Source: JBCCSZ01 sp039199225 (GTDB taxonomy: Bacteria > Bacteroidota > Bacteroidia > Chitinophagales > Saprospiraceae). Taken from it: 59,143 bases of DNA. Shown here piece by piece: positions 1 through 9,165 of the stretch. The DNA lies in the NCBI GenBank assembly GCA_039199225.1, contig JBCCSZ010000004.1, forward strand, positions 1-59,143, written 5' to 3'. The first letter of the stretch is position 1, and every line of letters starts with the position of its first letter. Made by a program: the position numbers and the translations under genes. The notes below the pieces were generated by a model. It saw only the letters and a program-made list of their open reading frames with translations, was not told the origin of the DNA and did no database searches.

Positions 1-2
1 CC

Positions 3-713
3 CTCTATCAGGCCAGCCTCGAAGTGGATACGGCACTGCTCTGCCTCCTGGCCCGTGCAGATATACTGGGACGCATTTGTGCAGATCAAGACGAGCTGCT
101 GTATCGAATCGATTTGTTCGAAGCCTTTTGCCAAGAACAAAACTGCCTTGGAAAGGCCCGGTCTTTTCCATCTTCGGCAGGCCGATACGTCTACTTCCAC
201 AAGGAGGATGCCGCCCCGGATTATGTGCCGTACGAAAAAGAGGCTTTTGAAGTCATTCTGCTCTCTGCGCTGCCTGGTAGTGGAAAGGATACCTTGATTC
301 GGAAGCAGTACAAGGATTATCCCGTTGTGTCCATCGATGAACTGCGCCGGAAGCATCGGGTATCGCCGAGGGATAAGAAGCAAAATGGTCGAATGGTGCA
401 ACTCGCAAAGGAGCAAGCCAGGGTCTACCTCAGAAAGAAGCAGCCATTCGTTTGGAATGCAACCAACATCACCCGAAATATGCGCAAGCAACTGATTGAT
501 TTGTTTCAAACCTATGGCGCACGGACCAAGCTGATTTATCTGGAGGTGCCATACCGCCAATTGTTGCAGCAAAATCGACATCGCCCCCATCCGGTGCCAG
601 ACAAGGCACTGCATCGAATGATCGCTCGATTGGAAGTTCCGGCGCTATGGGAAGCACCGGAGGTGGTGTACCTGACGTACGATGCACCAAACGAGACGAT
701 CAATAGACGTTGA
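3..713 (+). CDS. Polynucleotide-kinase-like P-loop ATPase, 5' end missing
   Basis: The reading frame is open from the window edge, so the N-terminus is lost. What remains is a helical stretch (first about 75 residues) followed by a P-loop kinase domain. The Walker A motif is ALPGSGKDT. Further on come WNATNITR, a motif of polynucleotide-kinase-like AAA_33 proteins, and an NRHRPHPVP lid-like segment with a following R-L-E-x-P motif, all typical of the T4 Pnk kinase fold. Relatives I recall in Bacteroidota carry an HD-type phosphohydrolase domain before the kinase and act in RNA end repair; the helical part seen here could be the end of such a domain, but that is inference. The gene converges on the PcfJ-like gene and overlaps it by 14 bases at the stop codons. 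The kinase fold is secure; the RNA substrate is not shown. Confidence 0.75.
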   Translation, partial: LYQASLEVDTALLCLLARADILGRICADQDELLYRIDLFEAFCQEQNCLGKARSFPSSAGRYVYFHKEDAAPDYVPYEKEAFEVILLSALPGSGKDTLIRKQYKDYPVVSIDELRRKHRVSPRDKKQNGRMVQLAKEQARVYLRKKQPFVWNATNITRNMRKQLIDLFQTYGARTKLIYLEVPYRQLLQQNRHRPHPVPDKALHRMIARLEVPALWEAPEVVYLTYDAPNETINRR

Positions 714-2088
714 TACTCAGTTTTTCCTGTCTGGCCCATTTGCGGACCCAGTGGCGGACAAGGGCCGGAGGATCGGCATTGAAGCGACCGTTGAGCTGAA
801 CAACTTCCTTTTCGCTGCTCAGCTCGATGGTCGCTAAATAGGTGGGCTGTTCCCCCTTGACATAGCGGCGCACCGACCAGATGGTACAAGTATCTTCCAC
901 ACAGCTGTCATAATACGTTGCAACACAATGTTGCATATGAAAGCCTTCAAGGCGTAAATCGCCCAAGGTCAGCAGTTGTTCGATGCGGATGCTCGTTGTA
1001 TCAGAAACGATCTCTTCGAAGCCACAGACCTCCGATTTTGGCAAAGGCTTCTGACTGCAAGCAGCAATGTGGGCCTCCACAAAAGTACACCATTTCTGGA
1101 CCGAGCGCATCACAGAAGGCAAGGTCCGTTTCTTGAAGCTAAAATTCGGAAACAGCGGACGTATCTCGAAGCCCTCGACAGTGGCCTGAGCTGATTTTTG
1201 GCCTTTGACAAAGTCGTAAATCTCAACGGCTTGCTCCGGTTCCAAATCGGGATAGCGGTTGAAAAAACGAAGCATTTCAGATTCCTTGGCCAGCTCCGTA
1301 TGATTCCAATATTCATCGGTAAAATAGTCTGCCAGCACCTCCGATAAATTCAAGCTGCGCAACCTAGCCCAATGCAGTATCAAATAAAAACTTTGGAGGT
1401 GCTTGGGCGCGCGAAGAAAATAGAATTGTGTGCGAGAGTTGATGCCTAACTTGTCTTCCAGATCAATTTCGTGAATCCCCTTTCCATCCGCTATGTGAAA
1501 AGCCACCTGCAAGTCGCGGTATCGATAAGCCCACCGACGGCTGTACACATTGTATTGACAAGGATTGCTAATACCGTATTGAAAAATCAACCTCCGAAAG
1601 CAAATGGGCATTTGATTGGGATAGCGCACACAGAGGTGTTTGAAAAAATCCCACAACAACATATCCATTCGCTTATCGCGAGCAGGCCGCCAATTTCGAA
1701 TGGGCCGGATGATATTGCCGACGCGACAAATCCGGAAAATCAATGTCTGGTACCTAGGCTCACTCATCAGTCGACGAGTGACGCGATGAGCCACCAACTC
1801 CGCTACGATCTGTGGCTGTCGGTAGTATTTAAGTTCTGAATAAATACCCAGCGGCTCTTTCAGGAAGTTGCGAAAGCGATCCGCAGTCTTCAGAATGAAA
1901 GCAGTTTGAAAACGTTTGGGCAGTTGGTTTTTTTTGAAATCTGCCTCCAATAAAACAGTCCAATGTTGAAGGCTAAGGACCGAAGTCAATTTTTTTCGCT
2001 GATTGTGTCGCTGCAAGCGCAAGCGCCAACCTGCTTGTTGTATACGAATGGCCGATTCTTTGGCCAATCGCATCTTTCGATTTGCCAT
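700..2088 (-). CDS. PcfJ-like protein
   Basis: A 462-residue cytoplasmic protein without signal peptide or membrane segment. The C-terminal part matches the PcfJ family: an EGFHMQHCVATYYDSC block followed by IWSVRRY, a YLATIEL strand and a VVQLNGRFN strand. The N-terminal 300 residues are basic and helical. PcfJ was named from enterococcal conjugative plasmids, but PcfJ-like proteins are also chromosomal in many bacteria and their biochemical role is unknown. The reading frame extends to an ATG at 2166; I prefer the ATG at 2088 because it follows an A-rich leader typical of the phylum and because the extra 26 residues look unlike a domain start. Its neighbour is a Pnk-like kinase, which hints at nucleic-acid work. 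Confidence 0.7.
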   Translation of the reverse strand: MANRKMRLAKESAIRIQQAGWRLRLQRHNQRKKLTSVLSLQHWTVLLEADFKKNQLPKRFQTAFILKTADRFRNFLKEPLGIYSELKYYRQPQIVAELVAHRVTRRLMSEPRYQTLIFRICRVGNIIRPIRNWRPARDKRMDMLLWDFFKHLCVRYPNQMPICFRRLIFQYGISNPCQYNVYSRRWAYRYRDLQVAFHIADGKGIHEIDLEDKLGINSRTQFYFLRAPKHLQSFYLILHWARLRSLNLSEVLADYFTDEYWNHTELAKESEMLRFFNRYPDLEPEQAVEIYDFVKGQKSAQATVEGFEIRPLFPNFSFKKRTLPSVMRSVQKWCTFVEAHIAACSQKPLPKSEVCGFEEIVSDTTSIRIEQLLTLGDLRLEGFHMQHCVATYYDSCVEDTCTIWSVRRYVKGEQPTYLATIELSSEKEVVQLNGRFNADPPALVRHWVRKWARQEKLSINVY

Positions 2089-2466
2089 AATATTGATTTT
2101 TTTGAGATCGGAAAAAAGTACTTCTGCCTCTGAGCGCAGCCCTTGGCCACCCCCAGAGAGGATCATCGGAAACTCGCATAATCATTAATTTTTGGACACA
2201 GCAATGCCACCGCTGTCTAGCAGCAGATCAATACTGGGTCATTAAAAATTGGGTGCTTGATTCAATCAATTTGCGATGCCCGAAAGGTATGAAACAGAAT
2301 TCCTAACTGCCGTCAGGAGGGCCGATAGAAACCAACAGTTTCACAGCAAACATTCCAGTCAATAACTTTCTTTTGAAGGAATCGCAATTTTGAAAAATTG
2401 TTATGGTGTTAATGTACAGAGATAGAACTTCGCAAGACCGTCAAAAAGTTCCCGTAAGAAGAAAAG
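2089..2466. other. Intergenic stretch without a supported gene
   Basis: This gap lies between the 5' end of the PcfJ-like gene and the 3' end of the sulfatase gene. It may hold the minus-strand promoter of the PcfJ-like gene, but I find no good TAnnTTTG element. I see no RNA gene and no convincing short reading frame. Confidence 0.5.
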
Positions 2467-3918
2467 TCAATCTGCCACCTGCCCAGCTATCTGTCCAACA
2501 GGTCGCAATTCGCTGCCCTCCCGCTGGGTCAGCCGATCGCCCAATTCGGCTCTGCTTTGTTCCGCATAACCTAGCATTGTGGCAACAATCTCTGGATGTG
2601 CTTTTGATACATCTGTCTGCTCTCCAACATCATTGACCAAATCGTACAGGGCTAAGCCCGTCTCATTTTGATCGTATTCAATGGGCAAGCCATCTTCCCG
2701 GCCACTTCTGCCATTGAGAGAACGGTATGTATGCGGCAGTTGCAATTTCCAACGACCATCCCCGCTGAGTATGCTGTGCAATTCGTTGGTGTTGTAATAA
2801 AAGCAGTAATAATCGTGATGTGCCTGATCGCGATTTCCCGGTTCAAAAAAATGGCTCATGTCCCTACCATCAATTTTGCGCTCGGGCAAAGGAGCATTGG
2901 TCAAATGGGCGATGGTCGGCAAAAGATCAATGGTCATAGCAGGACGATCACTGAGCTGACCAGCCGCAATCCGACCGGGCCAGCGCATGATGCAAGGCAC
3001 CCGCACACCTCCTTCCCAGGTCGTCCCCTTCCCTTCCCGCAAAGGCAAAGCTACACCAGCATGAGCGCCATAAGAAAGCCAGGGACCATTGTCAGAGGTA
3101 AATACAACCAGGCTGTTTTCGTCGAGTGCCGCCTCCCGAAGGGCCTTCAGCACTTCTCCCGTGGACCAGTCGATCTCTTCTATCACATCGCCATACAAGC
3201 CACCCTTGGATTGACCGCGAAAAGCTTCCGAGGCATACAGTGGAACGTGGGGCATGCTGTGTGGCAAATACAAAAAGAAAGGCTTTTCCTTGTTTCGATG
3301 GATGAAATCCACTGCCCGCTCCGTATACAAGCGAGTGAGGTGACGCTGATCGGTCAATGTATCAATGACCTCCTCATTTTCCATTAGTGGCAAGGCCGGA
3401 AAATTAAAGTGTGTGCCTTGCCAAGGATGTAGGGGCCACATATCATTGCTGTAAGGGATACCCAAATACTCGTCAAAGCCCTGGCGGGTCGGCAGAAATT
3501 CCTTTTCATTGCCAAGGTGCCATTTGCCATAAATGGCGGTCGCATAACCAAGCGGCTTGAGCATTTCAGCAATGGTCGTCTCATCGGGATGAAGACCTTT
3601 ACCTACCTTGGGCATGAAAGCCCCGTGAATGCCAATCCGGTTGGCATAACAGCCCGTTAAAAGAGAGGCCCGAGAAGCAGAGCAAACAGGCTGCGATACA
3701 TAGAAGTTGGTCAAGCGAAGACCCTCTGCTGCCATGCGATCCAGATGGGGTGTGCGAATATCCGGAGAACCATAGCAACCCAAATCCTGGTAGCCTTGGT
3801 CATCGGTAAAAATGATGATGATGTTGGGCAATCGATTGGCGGATTGCGAAACATCAGATGGCGTACAAGTCAACAACAAGAAACAGGAAAAGATGGACAA
3901 GACTAAAAGATTCTTCAT
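2467..3918 (-). CDS. Type I sulfatase, lipoprotein
   Basis: A 483-residue member of the alkaline phosphatase-like sulfatase family that hydrolyses sulfate esters. The N-terminus is a lipoprotein signal with Cys18 in the lipobox LLTC. Asp39-Asp40 in IIIFTDDQG are metal ligands. The nucleophile motif is C79-S-A-S-R83, the C-x-A/P-S-R signature in which Cys is converted to formylglycine by a maturation enzyme not present here. A long C-terminal part (YGKWHLG, TSDNGP) completes the fold. The substrate cannot be read from sequence; polysaccharide sulfates are common for marine Bacteroidota. The gene diverges from a lipoprotein dehydrogenase/cytochrome gene 141 bases away, a pairing of families seen in planctomycetes and polysaccharide-degrading Bacteroidota. 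Confidence 0.93.
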   Translation of the reverse strand: MKNLLVLSIFSCFLLLTCTPSDVSQSANRLPNIIIIFTDDQGYQDLGCYGSPDIRTPHLDRMAAEGLRLTNFYVSQPVCSASRASLLTGCYANRIGIHGAFMPKVGKGLHPDETTIAEMLKPLGYATAIYGKWHLGNEKEFLPTRQGFDEYLGIPYSNDMWPLHPWQGTHFNFPALPLMENEEVIDTLTDQRHLTRLYTERAVDFIHRNKEKPFFLYLPHSMPHVPLYASEAFRGQSKGGLYGDVIEEIDWSTGEVLKALREAALDENSLVVFTSDNGPWLSYGAHAGVALPLREGKGTTWEGGVRVPCIMRWPGRIAAGQLSDRPAMTIDLLPTIAHLTNAPLPERKIDGRDMSHFFEPGNRDQAHHDYYCFYYNTNELHSILSGDGRWKLQLPHTYRSLNGRSGREDGLPIEYDQNETGLALYDLVNDVGEQTDVSKAHPEIVATMLGYAEQSRAELGDRLTQREGSELRPVGQIAGQVAD

Positions 3919-4030
3919 AGGGTTTTCGTTGGGTAGTTGACCGATTGGATGCTTCTATACGAAAGATCACAAAACGAAGAAGATTCTCCTAATCTGACAG
4001 AAAAAATCTTCTGTTATAAGAGGAACGCAT

Positions 4031-4038
4031 TATTTTTG
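4031..4038 (+). promoter_or_regulatory. Bacteroidota -7 element TATTTTTG
   Basis: An exact match to TAnnTTTG lies about 22 bases before the GTG start of the following gene. No clear TTG is present 19-20 bases upstream, so the -33 side is weak. The element supports starting the downstream protein at 4060 rather than at the earlier in-frame ATG at 3937. Confidence 0.5.
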
Positions 4039-4059
4039 TACAGACCAAAAAAGGTACTC

Positions 4060-6348
4060 GTGAATAGATCGATGATTTGGCTGTTGTTGACGCTGTCGTT
4101 GGTAGCCTGCAATTCCCAACAGGAAGAAGGTGAAAATAATCTTACCGAAGAGTTTTTGCTGCAAGATGGTTTTGCCATCGAATGTGTGGCACAGGAACCC
4201 CTTTTGGAAGCACCCGTTGCGATGAGCTTCGACCTGCGTGGAAGAATCTGGGTGGTGGAACTGCCTGGCTATATGCGCAACATAGATGGGGAGCAGGAGG
4301 AATTGCCGGATGGTAAAATCGTCATTCTGGAAGACAGCGACCGAGACGGCCGGATGGATCGACGCAAAGTCTTTCTCGATAGTTTGGTCACGCCCAGGGC
4401 ATTGGCATTGGCTTATGGCGGCTTGTTGTATACGGAGAAGACCAATTTGTGGTGGACATCCATCGATGGAGATCGGCCGGGTGAAAAGACCTTGGTCGAT
4501 TCGCTTTATGTTGTTGGTGGAAATATTGAACACCAACCCAATGGCCTGTTGTATAATCTAAACAATTGGATTTACAGTGCCAAGTCGAATGCTCGCTATC
4601 GCAAAAAGGGCGACCGATGGTTGAAAGAAACAACCTTTTTTCGTGGCCAATGGGGCATCAGTCAAGATGATGAAGGCCGCCTTTACTATAACGACAACAG
4701 CAACCCGCTCTTCGGTGATCTTTTGCCCCCCAACCAGTTGATCAACCACCCTTACCAAGCTGTTCAATTTGGCGCCAACTACCCTGTGGCCACCGACCGC
4801 CGCATGCATTTGTACCAAGCAACCGCCGTCAATCGCGGCTACATTCCCGGCGTACTCGACAGCACCGGACGGGTCAAGCATTTCACATCGGCCTGCGGTC
4901 CGCTGATTTATCGCGGACAGCAACTCGGCGAAGCTTATTATGGCGATGCCTTCGTCTGCGGTCCCGAGGGCAACTTGGTGAAGCACTACCAGCTGCAGAG
5001 CGAGCAGGCGCGCACCCAAGCAACACCCGGGCTGGAAAACACAGAATTCCTCTGCTCCAAAGATGAGACCTTCCGACCCGTCAACCTCTACACCGGTCCG
5101 GATGGAGCCCTTTACGTTCTGGACCTCCGAAAGGGCGTTATCCAACACCGGGCCTACATGACGGGCTACTTGAGGGATTTGATCCTGGAAAAAGGCTTGG
5201 ACAAAGTCGTTCAAAAAGGGCGCATCTACAAAGTCTATGCAAAGGGACATCCGGCCGATCCCCTACCCGATTTTAGCAGCTACCAGACCAATGATTGGAT
5301 TCGGCTTTTGCAACACCCCAACGGCGCGCTACGCAGCCTTGCACAACAACAGCTCGTCTCTGCCGGGAACAGGGAGCAACAGTCGGCTTTGGAAGACATC
5401 GCGCTCGACCACTCCGTGCCTCTGGGGCAAATACAAGCCCTATGGACCTTGGCAGGGCTCGACATCCTGCGCCCTGCCTTCCTACAAAGGCTGGCCTCCA
5501 ACAAGCCGACAGCCACACAAATGGGGCAAATCCTCTGCCTCCTGCCCAAGGTGGAAATGTCCGCTGCCGACCGCTCTGCCATCGTTCAGCAGGCTTACGA
5601 TTTGGGCTCCCCAAAGCTGGACCTACAGCTTTGCCACACAGCTTCCTGGCTGGCCTCCGAGCCCTCTGCTGGCTTCGAAGAAATCGCTGGTGCTATTTGG
5701 AAAAAATTAGCCGATAAATATGCCAATGATCCACTGTATTGCGAAGCCTTGCTGAGCGGCATTCAAGAACAAGAAAGCAAATTTACAGCCTATACAAGAC
5801 AGCAACATCCTGCCGATAGCCTTCAAAAACAATTGGCGGTCGTTGTAGCCAACCGGCGAAATGACGATTTCAAGGCGCCTCGATTCATTCAGAGAACCTT
5901 TCTGGATCATCGCACCAATGGCCTACAACTCTACAGTGTTTTTTGCGCCTCCTGTCACGGCCTCGACGGCAAGGGCAACGCACGCCTAGCTCCATCAATC
6001 GACCAATCCGAGTACACGAACGGCTCTTCCGAACAGTTGATTGCTCTGGCGCTCAACGGACTACAAGGCCCCATCACCGTTAAGGGAAAAAAATACGATT
6101 CCAACTTGGTTATGCCTGGCATTCGCAACAATCCGGCACTAGACGATGCCGCTCTGTTCGACCTGCTCGTTTTTGTACGCAATGCTTTCAGCAATACCTG
6201 GAAGCCTATGAGCCCCAAGATGATTGCCAACATTCGCGCCGCGACAGCCGATCAAACAGAGATGTTTACGGAAGAGAGCCTGAAAAAGTGGACAGCAGAT
6301 TATCAGGCACAACAAGAAAAAAAGAAAAAGAGCCTCAGCAAAAAGTAA
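4060..6348 (+). CDS. PVC-type membrane-bound dehydrogenase with C-terminal cytochrome c, lipoprotein
   Basis: A 762-residue exported protein. The GTG start at 4060 gives a signal peptide with an Arg in its n-region and a perfect lipobox LVAC; the ATG at 4072 is an alternative with no positive charge. The first about 420 residues form a beta-propeller-like dehydrogenase domain (phrases such as FDLRGRIWVVELPGY and GPDGALYVLDL) of the kind abundant in Planctomycetes and Verrucomicrobia. A helical HEAT-like section follows, then a cytochrome c domain with C629-A-S-C-H633 and a Met ligand in VMPGIR near residue 685. It probably oxidises a sugar or alcohol and passes electrons to haem c. It diverges from the sulfatase gene and ends seven bases from the convergent DsbA-like gene. 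Confidence 0.85.
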   Translation: MNRSMIWLLLTLSLVACNSQQEEGENNLTEEFLLQDGFAIECVAQEPLLEAPVAMSFDLRGRIWVVELPGYMRNIDGEQEELPDGKIVILEDSDRDGRMDRRKVFLDSLVTPRALALAYGGLLYTEKTNLWWTSIDGDRPGEKTLVDSLYVVGGNIEHQPNGLLYNLNNWIYSAKSNARYRKKGDRWLKETTFFRGQWGISQDDEGRLYYNDNSNPLFGDLLPPNQLINHPYQAVQFGANYPVATDRRMHLYQATAVNRGYIPGVLDSTGRVKHFTSACGPLIYRGQQLGEAYYGDAFVCGPEGNLVKHYQLQSEQARTQATPGLENTEFLCSKDETFRPVNLYTGPDGALYVLDLRKGVIQHRAYMTGYLRDLILEKGLDKVVQKGRIYKVYAKGHPADPLPDFSSYQTNDWIRLLQHPNGALRSLAQQQLVSAGNREQQSALEDIALDHSVPLGQIQALWTLAGLDILRPAFLQRLASNKPTATQMGQILCLLPKVEMSAADRSAIVQQAYDLGSPKLDLQLCHTASWLASEPSAGFEEIAGAIWKKLADKYANDPLYCEALLSGIQEQESKFTAYTRQQHPADSLQKQLAVVVANRRNDDFKAPRFIQRTFLDHRTNGLQLYSVFCASCHGLDGKGNARLAPSIDQSEYTNGSSEQLIALALNGLQGPITVKGKKYDSNLVMPGIRNNPALDDAALFDLLVFVRNAFSNTWKPMSPKMIANIRAATADQTEMFTEESLKKWTADYQAQQEKKKKSLSKK

Positions 6349-6355
6349 TCTCTTA

Positions 6356-7036
6356 CTAATTCTCCGTCAGAATGGAGCGCACTGCCTTGACGACTTTCTC
6401 AGAGGGTGCATATCCGTTGGCTACAAGGAAGTATTCCTCCCCTTTTTGCAGCACCAAGCTCGGAAAGCTGCGAATACCCAAATTGGCCGCCTCCTGAAAA
6501 TCTGCTCGAACGGCTGCTTTCATTTCCGCAGATTCAAACGCCTGCTTGAAAGCCGCTTCGTCGATCCCGAATTCTTTGGCCAGTTCCAGATAAGTCTCCA
6601 CCTTATTGGTGTTCTTATTGTCTTTGTAGAATGCTGTTTGAATGGATTTAAAGAAAGCCAATTCCTGTTCTGGCTTCAACTTGCGGACCACCAATACTGC
6701 TCGGGAAGGCGGCTCGGTATCGTAGACAAACGAATGATCCTGCAGAATGCCATAATTGAAGGGTTGACCACTAGCTTGGTTGACATGATCCCAATGTTCT
6801 TTCAAAAAATCACCCAAGTCTTTCATCGTCTCTGTATTGTAAGGCCGCAGCCCTCCCATGATGAGCTGTAGATCTGTATCCGCCCCAAGGCTTTCGACGG
6901 TTTTTGTCAATTCATCTGCGATGCCGTAGCACCAGGAACACATCGGGTCGCCGACGTAAATGAGTTTGGCCTTTGTTTGAGACATAAGTGAGGATTGGGA
7001 AAAAATCAAGAGAAAAAATACTAGCAGCTGCTTCAT
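6356..7036 (-). CDS. DsbA-family thiol oxidoreductase, exported
   Basis: A 226-residue thioredoxin-fold protein of the DsbA/FrnE family. An N-terminal hydrophobic signal of about 19 residues precedes YVGDPMCSWCYG, whose C-S-W-C active site sits at the end of the first strand as in FrnE-like proteins. A helical insertion and a cis-Pro region (RSFPSLVL) complete the fold. With a signal peptide it should act in the periplasm, perhaps on disulfides of exported proteins; most FrnE-like relatives are cytoplasmic. A perfect inverted repeat lies just upstream of the start. Its 3' end almost touches the dehydrogenase/cytochrome gene on the other strand. Confidence 0.88.
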   Translation of the reverse strand: MKQLLVFFLLIFSQSSLMSQTKAKLIYVGDPMCSWCYGIADELTKTVESLGADTDLQLIMGGLRPYNTETMKDLGDFLKEHWDHVNQASGQPFNYGILQDHSFVYDTEPPSRAVLVVRKLKPEQELAFFKSIQTAFYKDNKNTNKVETYLELAKEFGIDEAAFKQAFESAEMKAAVRADFQEAANLGIRSFPSLVLQKGEEYFLVANGYAPSEKVVKAVRSILTEN

Positions 7037-7050
7037 GCTGAAGAGATATT

Positions 7051-7064
7051 TTAGGTAAACCTAA
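7051..7064. promoter_or_regulatory. Palindrome TTAGGT-AA-ACCTAA upstream of the DsbA-like gene
   Basis: A perfect 6+2+6 inverted repeat sits 15 bases before the DsbA-like start codon. A third ACCTAA half-site lies 16 bases further away at 7075-7080. The arrangement resembles an operator, but no regulator is known and the call is inference. Confidence 0.35.
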
Positions 7065-7270
7065 CTCTTTAAACACCTAAAAGTTCGTTTATCACATCGC
7101 AGTTTTGGAAGAGTTGACAAAAATGACTTTCTTCAAGCCTTAGAATGGTTTTGTCCAGGCCCTTACCATGAATCCAAAAGTGCTTTTAAATCTGTATGAA
7201 AAGCATCCTTCCGGCAGCCCACAGCTGAGCGGAAACCATTAGACATTACGAAAAACGAACTTTACGGAAC

Positions 7271-9025
7271 ATGACAGTTTTATCAACCATTGATTGGGTA
7301 ATCATCTTTGCCTATTTCACGCTGATCCTGGGCATCGCCTGGTGGGTCATCCAACAAAAAAACGATACTTCAGACGAATATTTTCTGGCGGGTCGCAACC
7401 TGGGGTGGTTCGTTGTAGGTGCCTCCATATTTGCCTCCAATATCGGTTCTGAGCACATCGTCGGCCTGGCCGGCTCGGGTGCCACCGACGGAGTGGCGAT
7501 GGCGCATTACGAATTGCACGCCTGGTGCTTGCTGGTGCTGGGCTGGGTGCTGGCTCCATTTTACATGCGCTCGAAGATTTACACCATGCCCGAGTTTTTA
7601 GAAAAGCGCTTTTCACCGACGGCCCGCTGGGTACTCTCCATCATTTCGCTGGTCGCCTATGTGTTGACCAAGGTGGCTGTGGGGATTTTTGCCGGTGGCA
7701 TCGTCTTCGGCGTTTTGATGCCCGAAATCAACTTTATGGGGCTCAACAGCTTTTGGGTCGGCTCCATATTGGTCATTCTCCTGACAGGGCTGTACACCAT
7801 TTTGGGTGGCTTGAAGGCCGTCGCCTACACAGAAGCCATTCAAACAGTCATTCTCATTTTGGGCTCGATCATGGTGACTTGGTATGGCTTGGATGCCTTG
7901 GGAGGCTGGGACGAACTGAGGCGGATTGCTGGGTCGGAAATGTTCAACTTGTGGAAGCCGCTCGTTCCGGAGGGCATGGAAGGCACCTGGGCGCCCGTTA
8001 AGACAGATACCCAGATGGCCTGGTATTTCAATGGCAACTATCCCTGGTTGGGGATGCTGTTCTGCGCGCCCATCATCGGGATGTGGTATTGGTGTACAGA
8101 TCAGTACATCGTACAGCGGATGCTGGGTGCAGCCAGCTTGTCTGAGGCCCGCCGGGGAACCATTGCGGCCTCGTTTCTCAAGTTGCTACCTGTATTTATT
8201 TTTATCATCCCTGGCCTGATTTGCTTTGCGCTTGCCACCAGCGGCAAAATGGACACCATAGGCAATGCGCTGCTCGACTCGGAAGGCAATCTCGTCACTG
8301 CCAATGCCCAGCAAGCCTTTCCCTTGCTCGTTGCTACTGTTTTGCCTCCGGGCATTCGGGGCATTGTCGTGGCCGGCCTGCTCGCCGCCTTGATGAGCTC
8401 CTTGGCAGGCGTCTTCAATGCCTCCTCAACCCTTTTCACGATGGACCTCTACTCGAAGTTTCGTCCCAATACATCGGAAGCCGGCTTGGTTCGCATCGGT
8501 AGGATCGCGACGGGCGTTATGGTCATCATCGGTCTGTTGTGGATTCCAGTGATCCAAGGCAGTCGGGGGCTGTACGACTATCTGCAAAGTGTACAAGGCT
8601 ACTTGGCACCGCCCATCTTTGTCGTGTTCTTTTTTGGCGTATTCAACAAGCGCCTCAATGCCAAAGGCTGTTTGGCTGCTTTGGGCGTCGGTTTTGCGAT
8701 GGGGCTTTTCCGCTTGGCCATCGATACGCCTGTCGCCCTAACAGAGGGTTTCGCCTATGAAGAAGGCTCCTTCTTTTGGTTGATCAACAACATCTTTTTC
8801 CAGTACTACAGCCTACTCATTTTCATTGTTTGCGCCATCGTGATGGTGTCGGTGAGTTATGCCACTGAGCCCCCCTCCTACCAACGCATCCAGGGCCTGA
8901 CATTTTCCACCCTGTCGGCTGAAGATCGGGCGGATACGAAGGCGAGTTATACCATGGGCGATATTGTGGCATCTGGATTGGTGATTGTGCTGATCTTGGT
9001 GGCGTATGTTTATTTTAGTGGGTGA
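7271..9025 (+). CDS. Sodium/solute symporter (SSS family, SGLT-like)
   Basis: A 584-residue inner-membrane transporter with about 13-14 hydrophobic segments. It opens with the typical IDWVIIFAYF helix, then YFLAGRNLGWFVVGAS and ASNIGSEHIVGLAG, the family's first core helices, and QYIVQRMLGAASLSEAR, the SSS signature loop, near residue 280. These match SGLT-type transporters that couple sodium entry to uptake of sugars or related solutes. The substrate is not evident. The gene stands alone, with a 234-base upstream gap in which I see no clear promoter, and is followed by a degenerate intergenic repeat. Confidence 0.9.
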   Translation: MTVLSTIDWVIIFAYFTLILGIAWWVIQQKNDTSDEYFLAGRNLGWFVVGASIFASNIGSEHIVGLAGSGATDGVAMAHYELHAWCLLVLGWVLAPFYMRSKIYTMPEFLEKRFSPTARWVLSIISLVAYVLTKVAVGIFAGGIVFGVLMPEINFMGLNSFWVGSILVILLTGLYTILGGLKAVAYTEAIQTVILILGSIMVTWYGLDALGGWDELRRIAGSEMFNLWKPLVPEGMEGTWAPVKTDTQMAWYFNGNYPWLGMLFCAPIIGMWYWCTDQYIVQRMLGAASLSEARRGTIAASFLKLLPVFIFIIPGLICFALATSGKMDTIGNALLDSEGNLVTANAQQAFPLLVATVLPPGIRGIVVAGLLAALMSSLAGVFNASSTLFTMDLYSKFRPNTSEAGLVRIGRIATGVMVIIGLLWIPVIQGSRGLYDYLQSVQGYLAPPIFVVFFFGVFNKRLNAKGCLAALGVGFAMGLFRLAIDTPVALTEGFAYEEGSFFWLINNIFFQYYSLLIFIVCAIVMVSVSYATEPPSYQRIQGLTFSTLSAEDRADTKASYTMGDIVASGLVIVLILVAYVYFSG

Positions 9026-9026
9026 T

Positions 9027-9160
9027 GGAGGTTGGGTGGTTTGGTCGTTTCGTGGTTTGGTGATTTGGTGATTGCCTTTGGCCAGTGATCGGGTGATTTG
9101 GTGATTTGGTGGTTGCCTTCGGCTAGTGATCTTGTGATTTTTTGATTTGGTGGTTTTGTG
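9027..9160. repeat. Degenerate GTGATTTG-type intergenic repeat
   Basis: This gap is filled with iterated GGTGATTTGGTGATT-like words. Two longer near-identical 32-base copies start at 9059 and 9100, each running from GGTGATTTGGTG through GCCTT(T/C)GGC to AGTGATC. Similar words recur at 34581-34654 and near 44440, also in gaps following plus-strand genes. It does not encode a plausible peptide. Confidence 0.7.
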
Positions 9161-9165
9161 GTTGT

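Noticed and set aside
3937..4059. Upstream extension of the dehydrogenase/cytochrome protein by 41 codons
   Set aside because: It would bury the lipoprotein signal and covers the promoter element.
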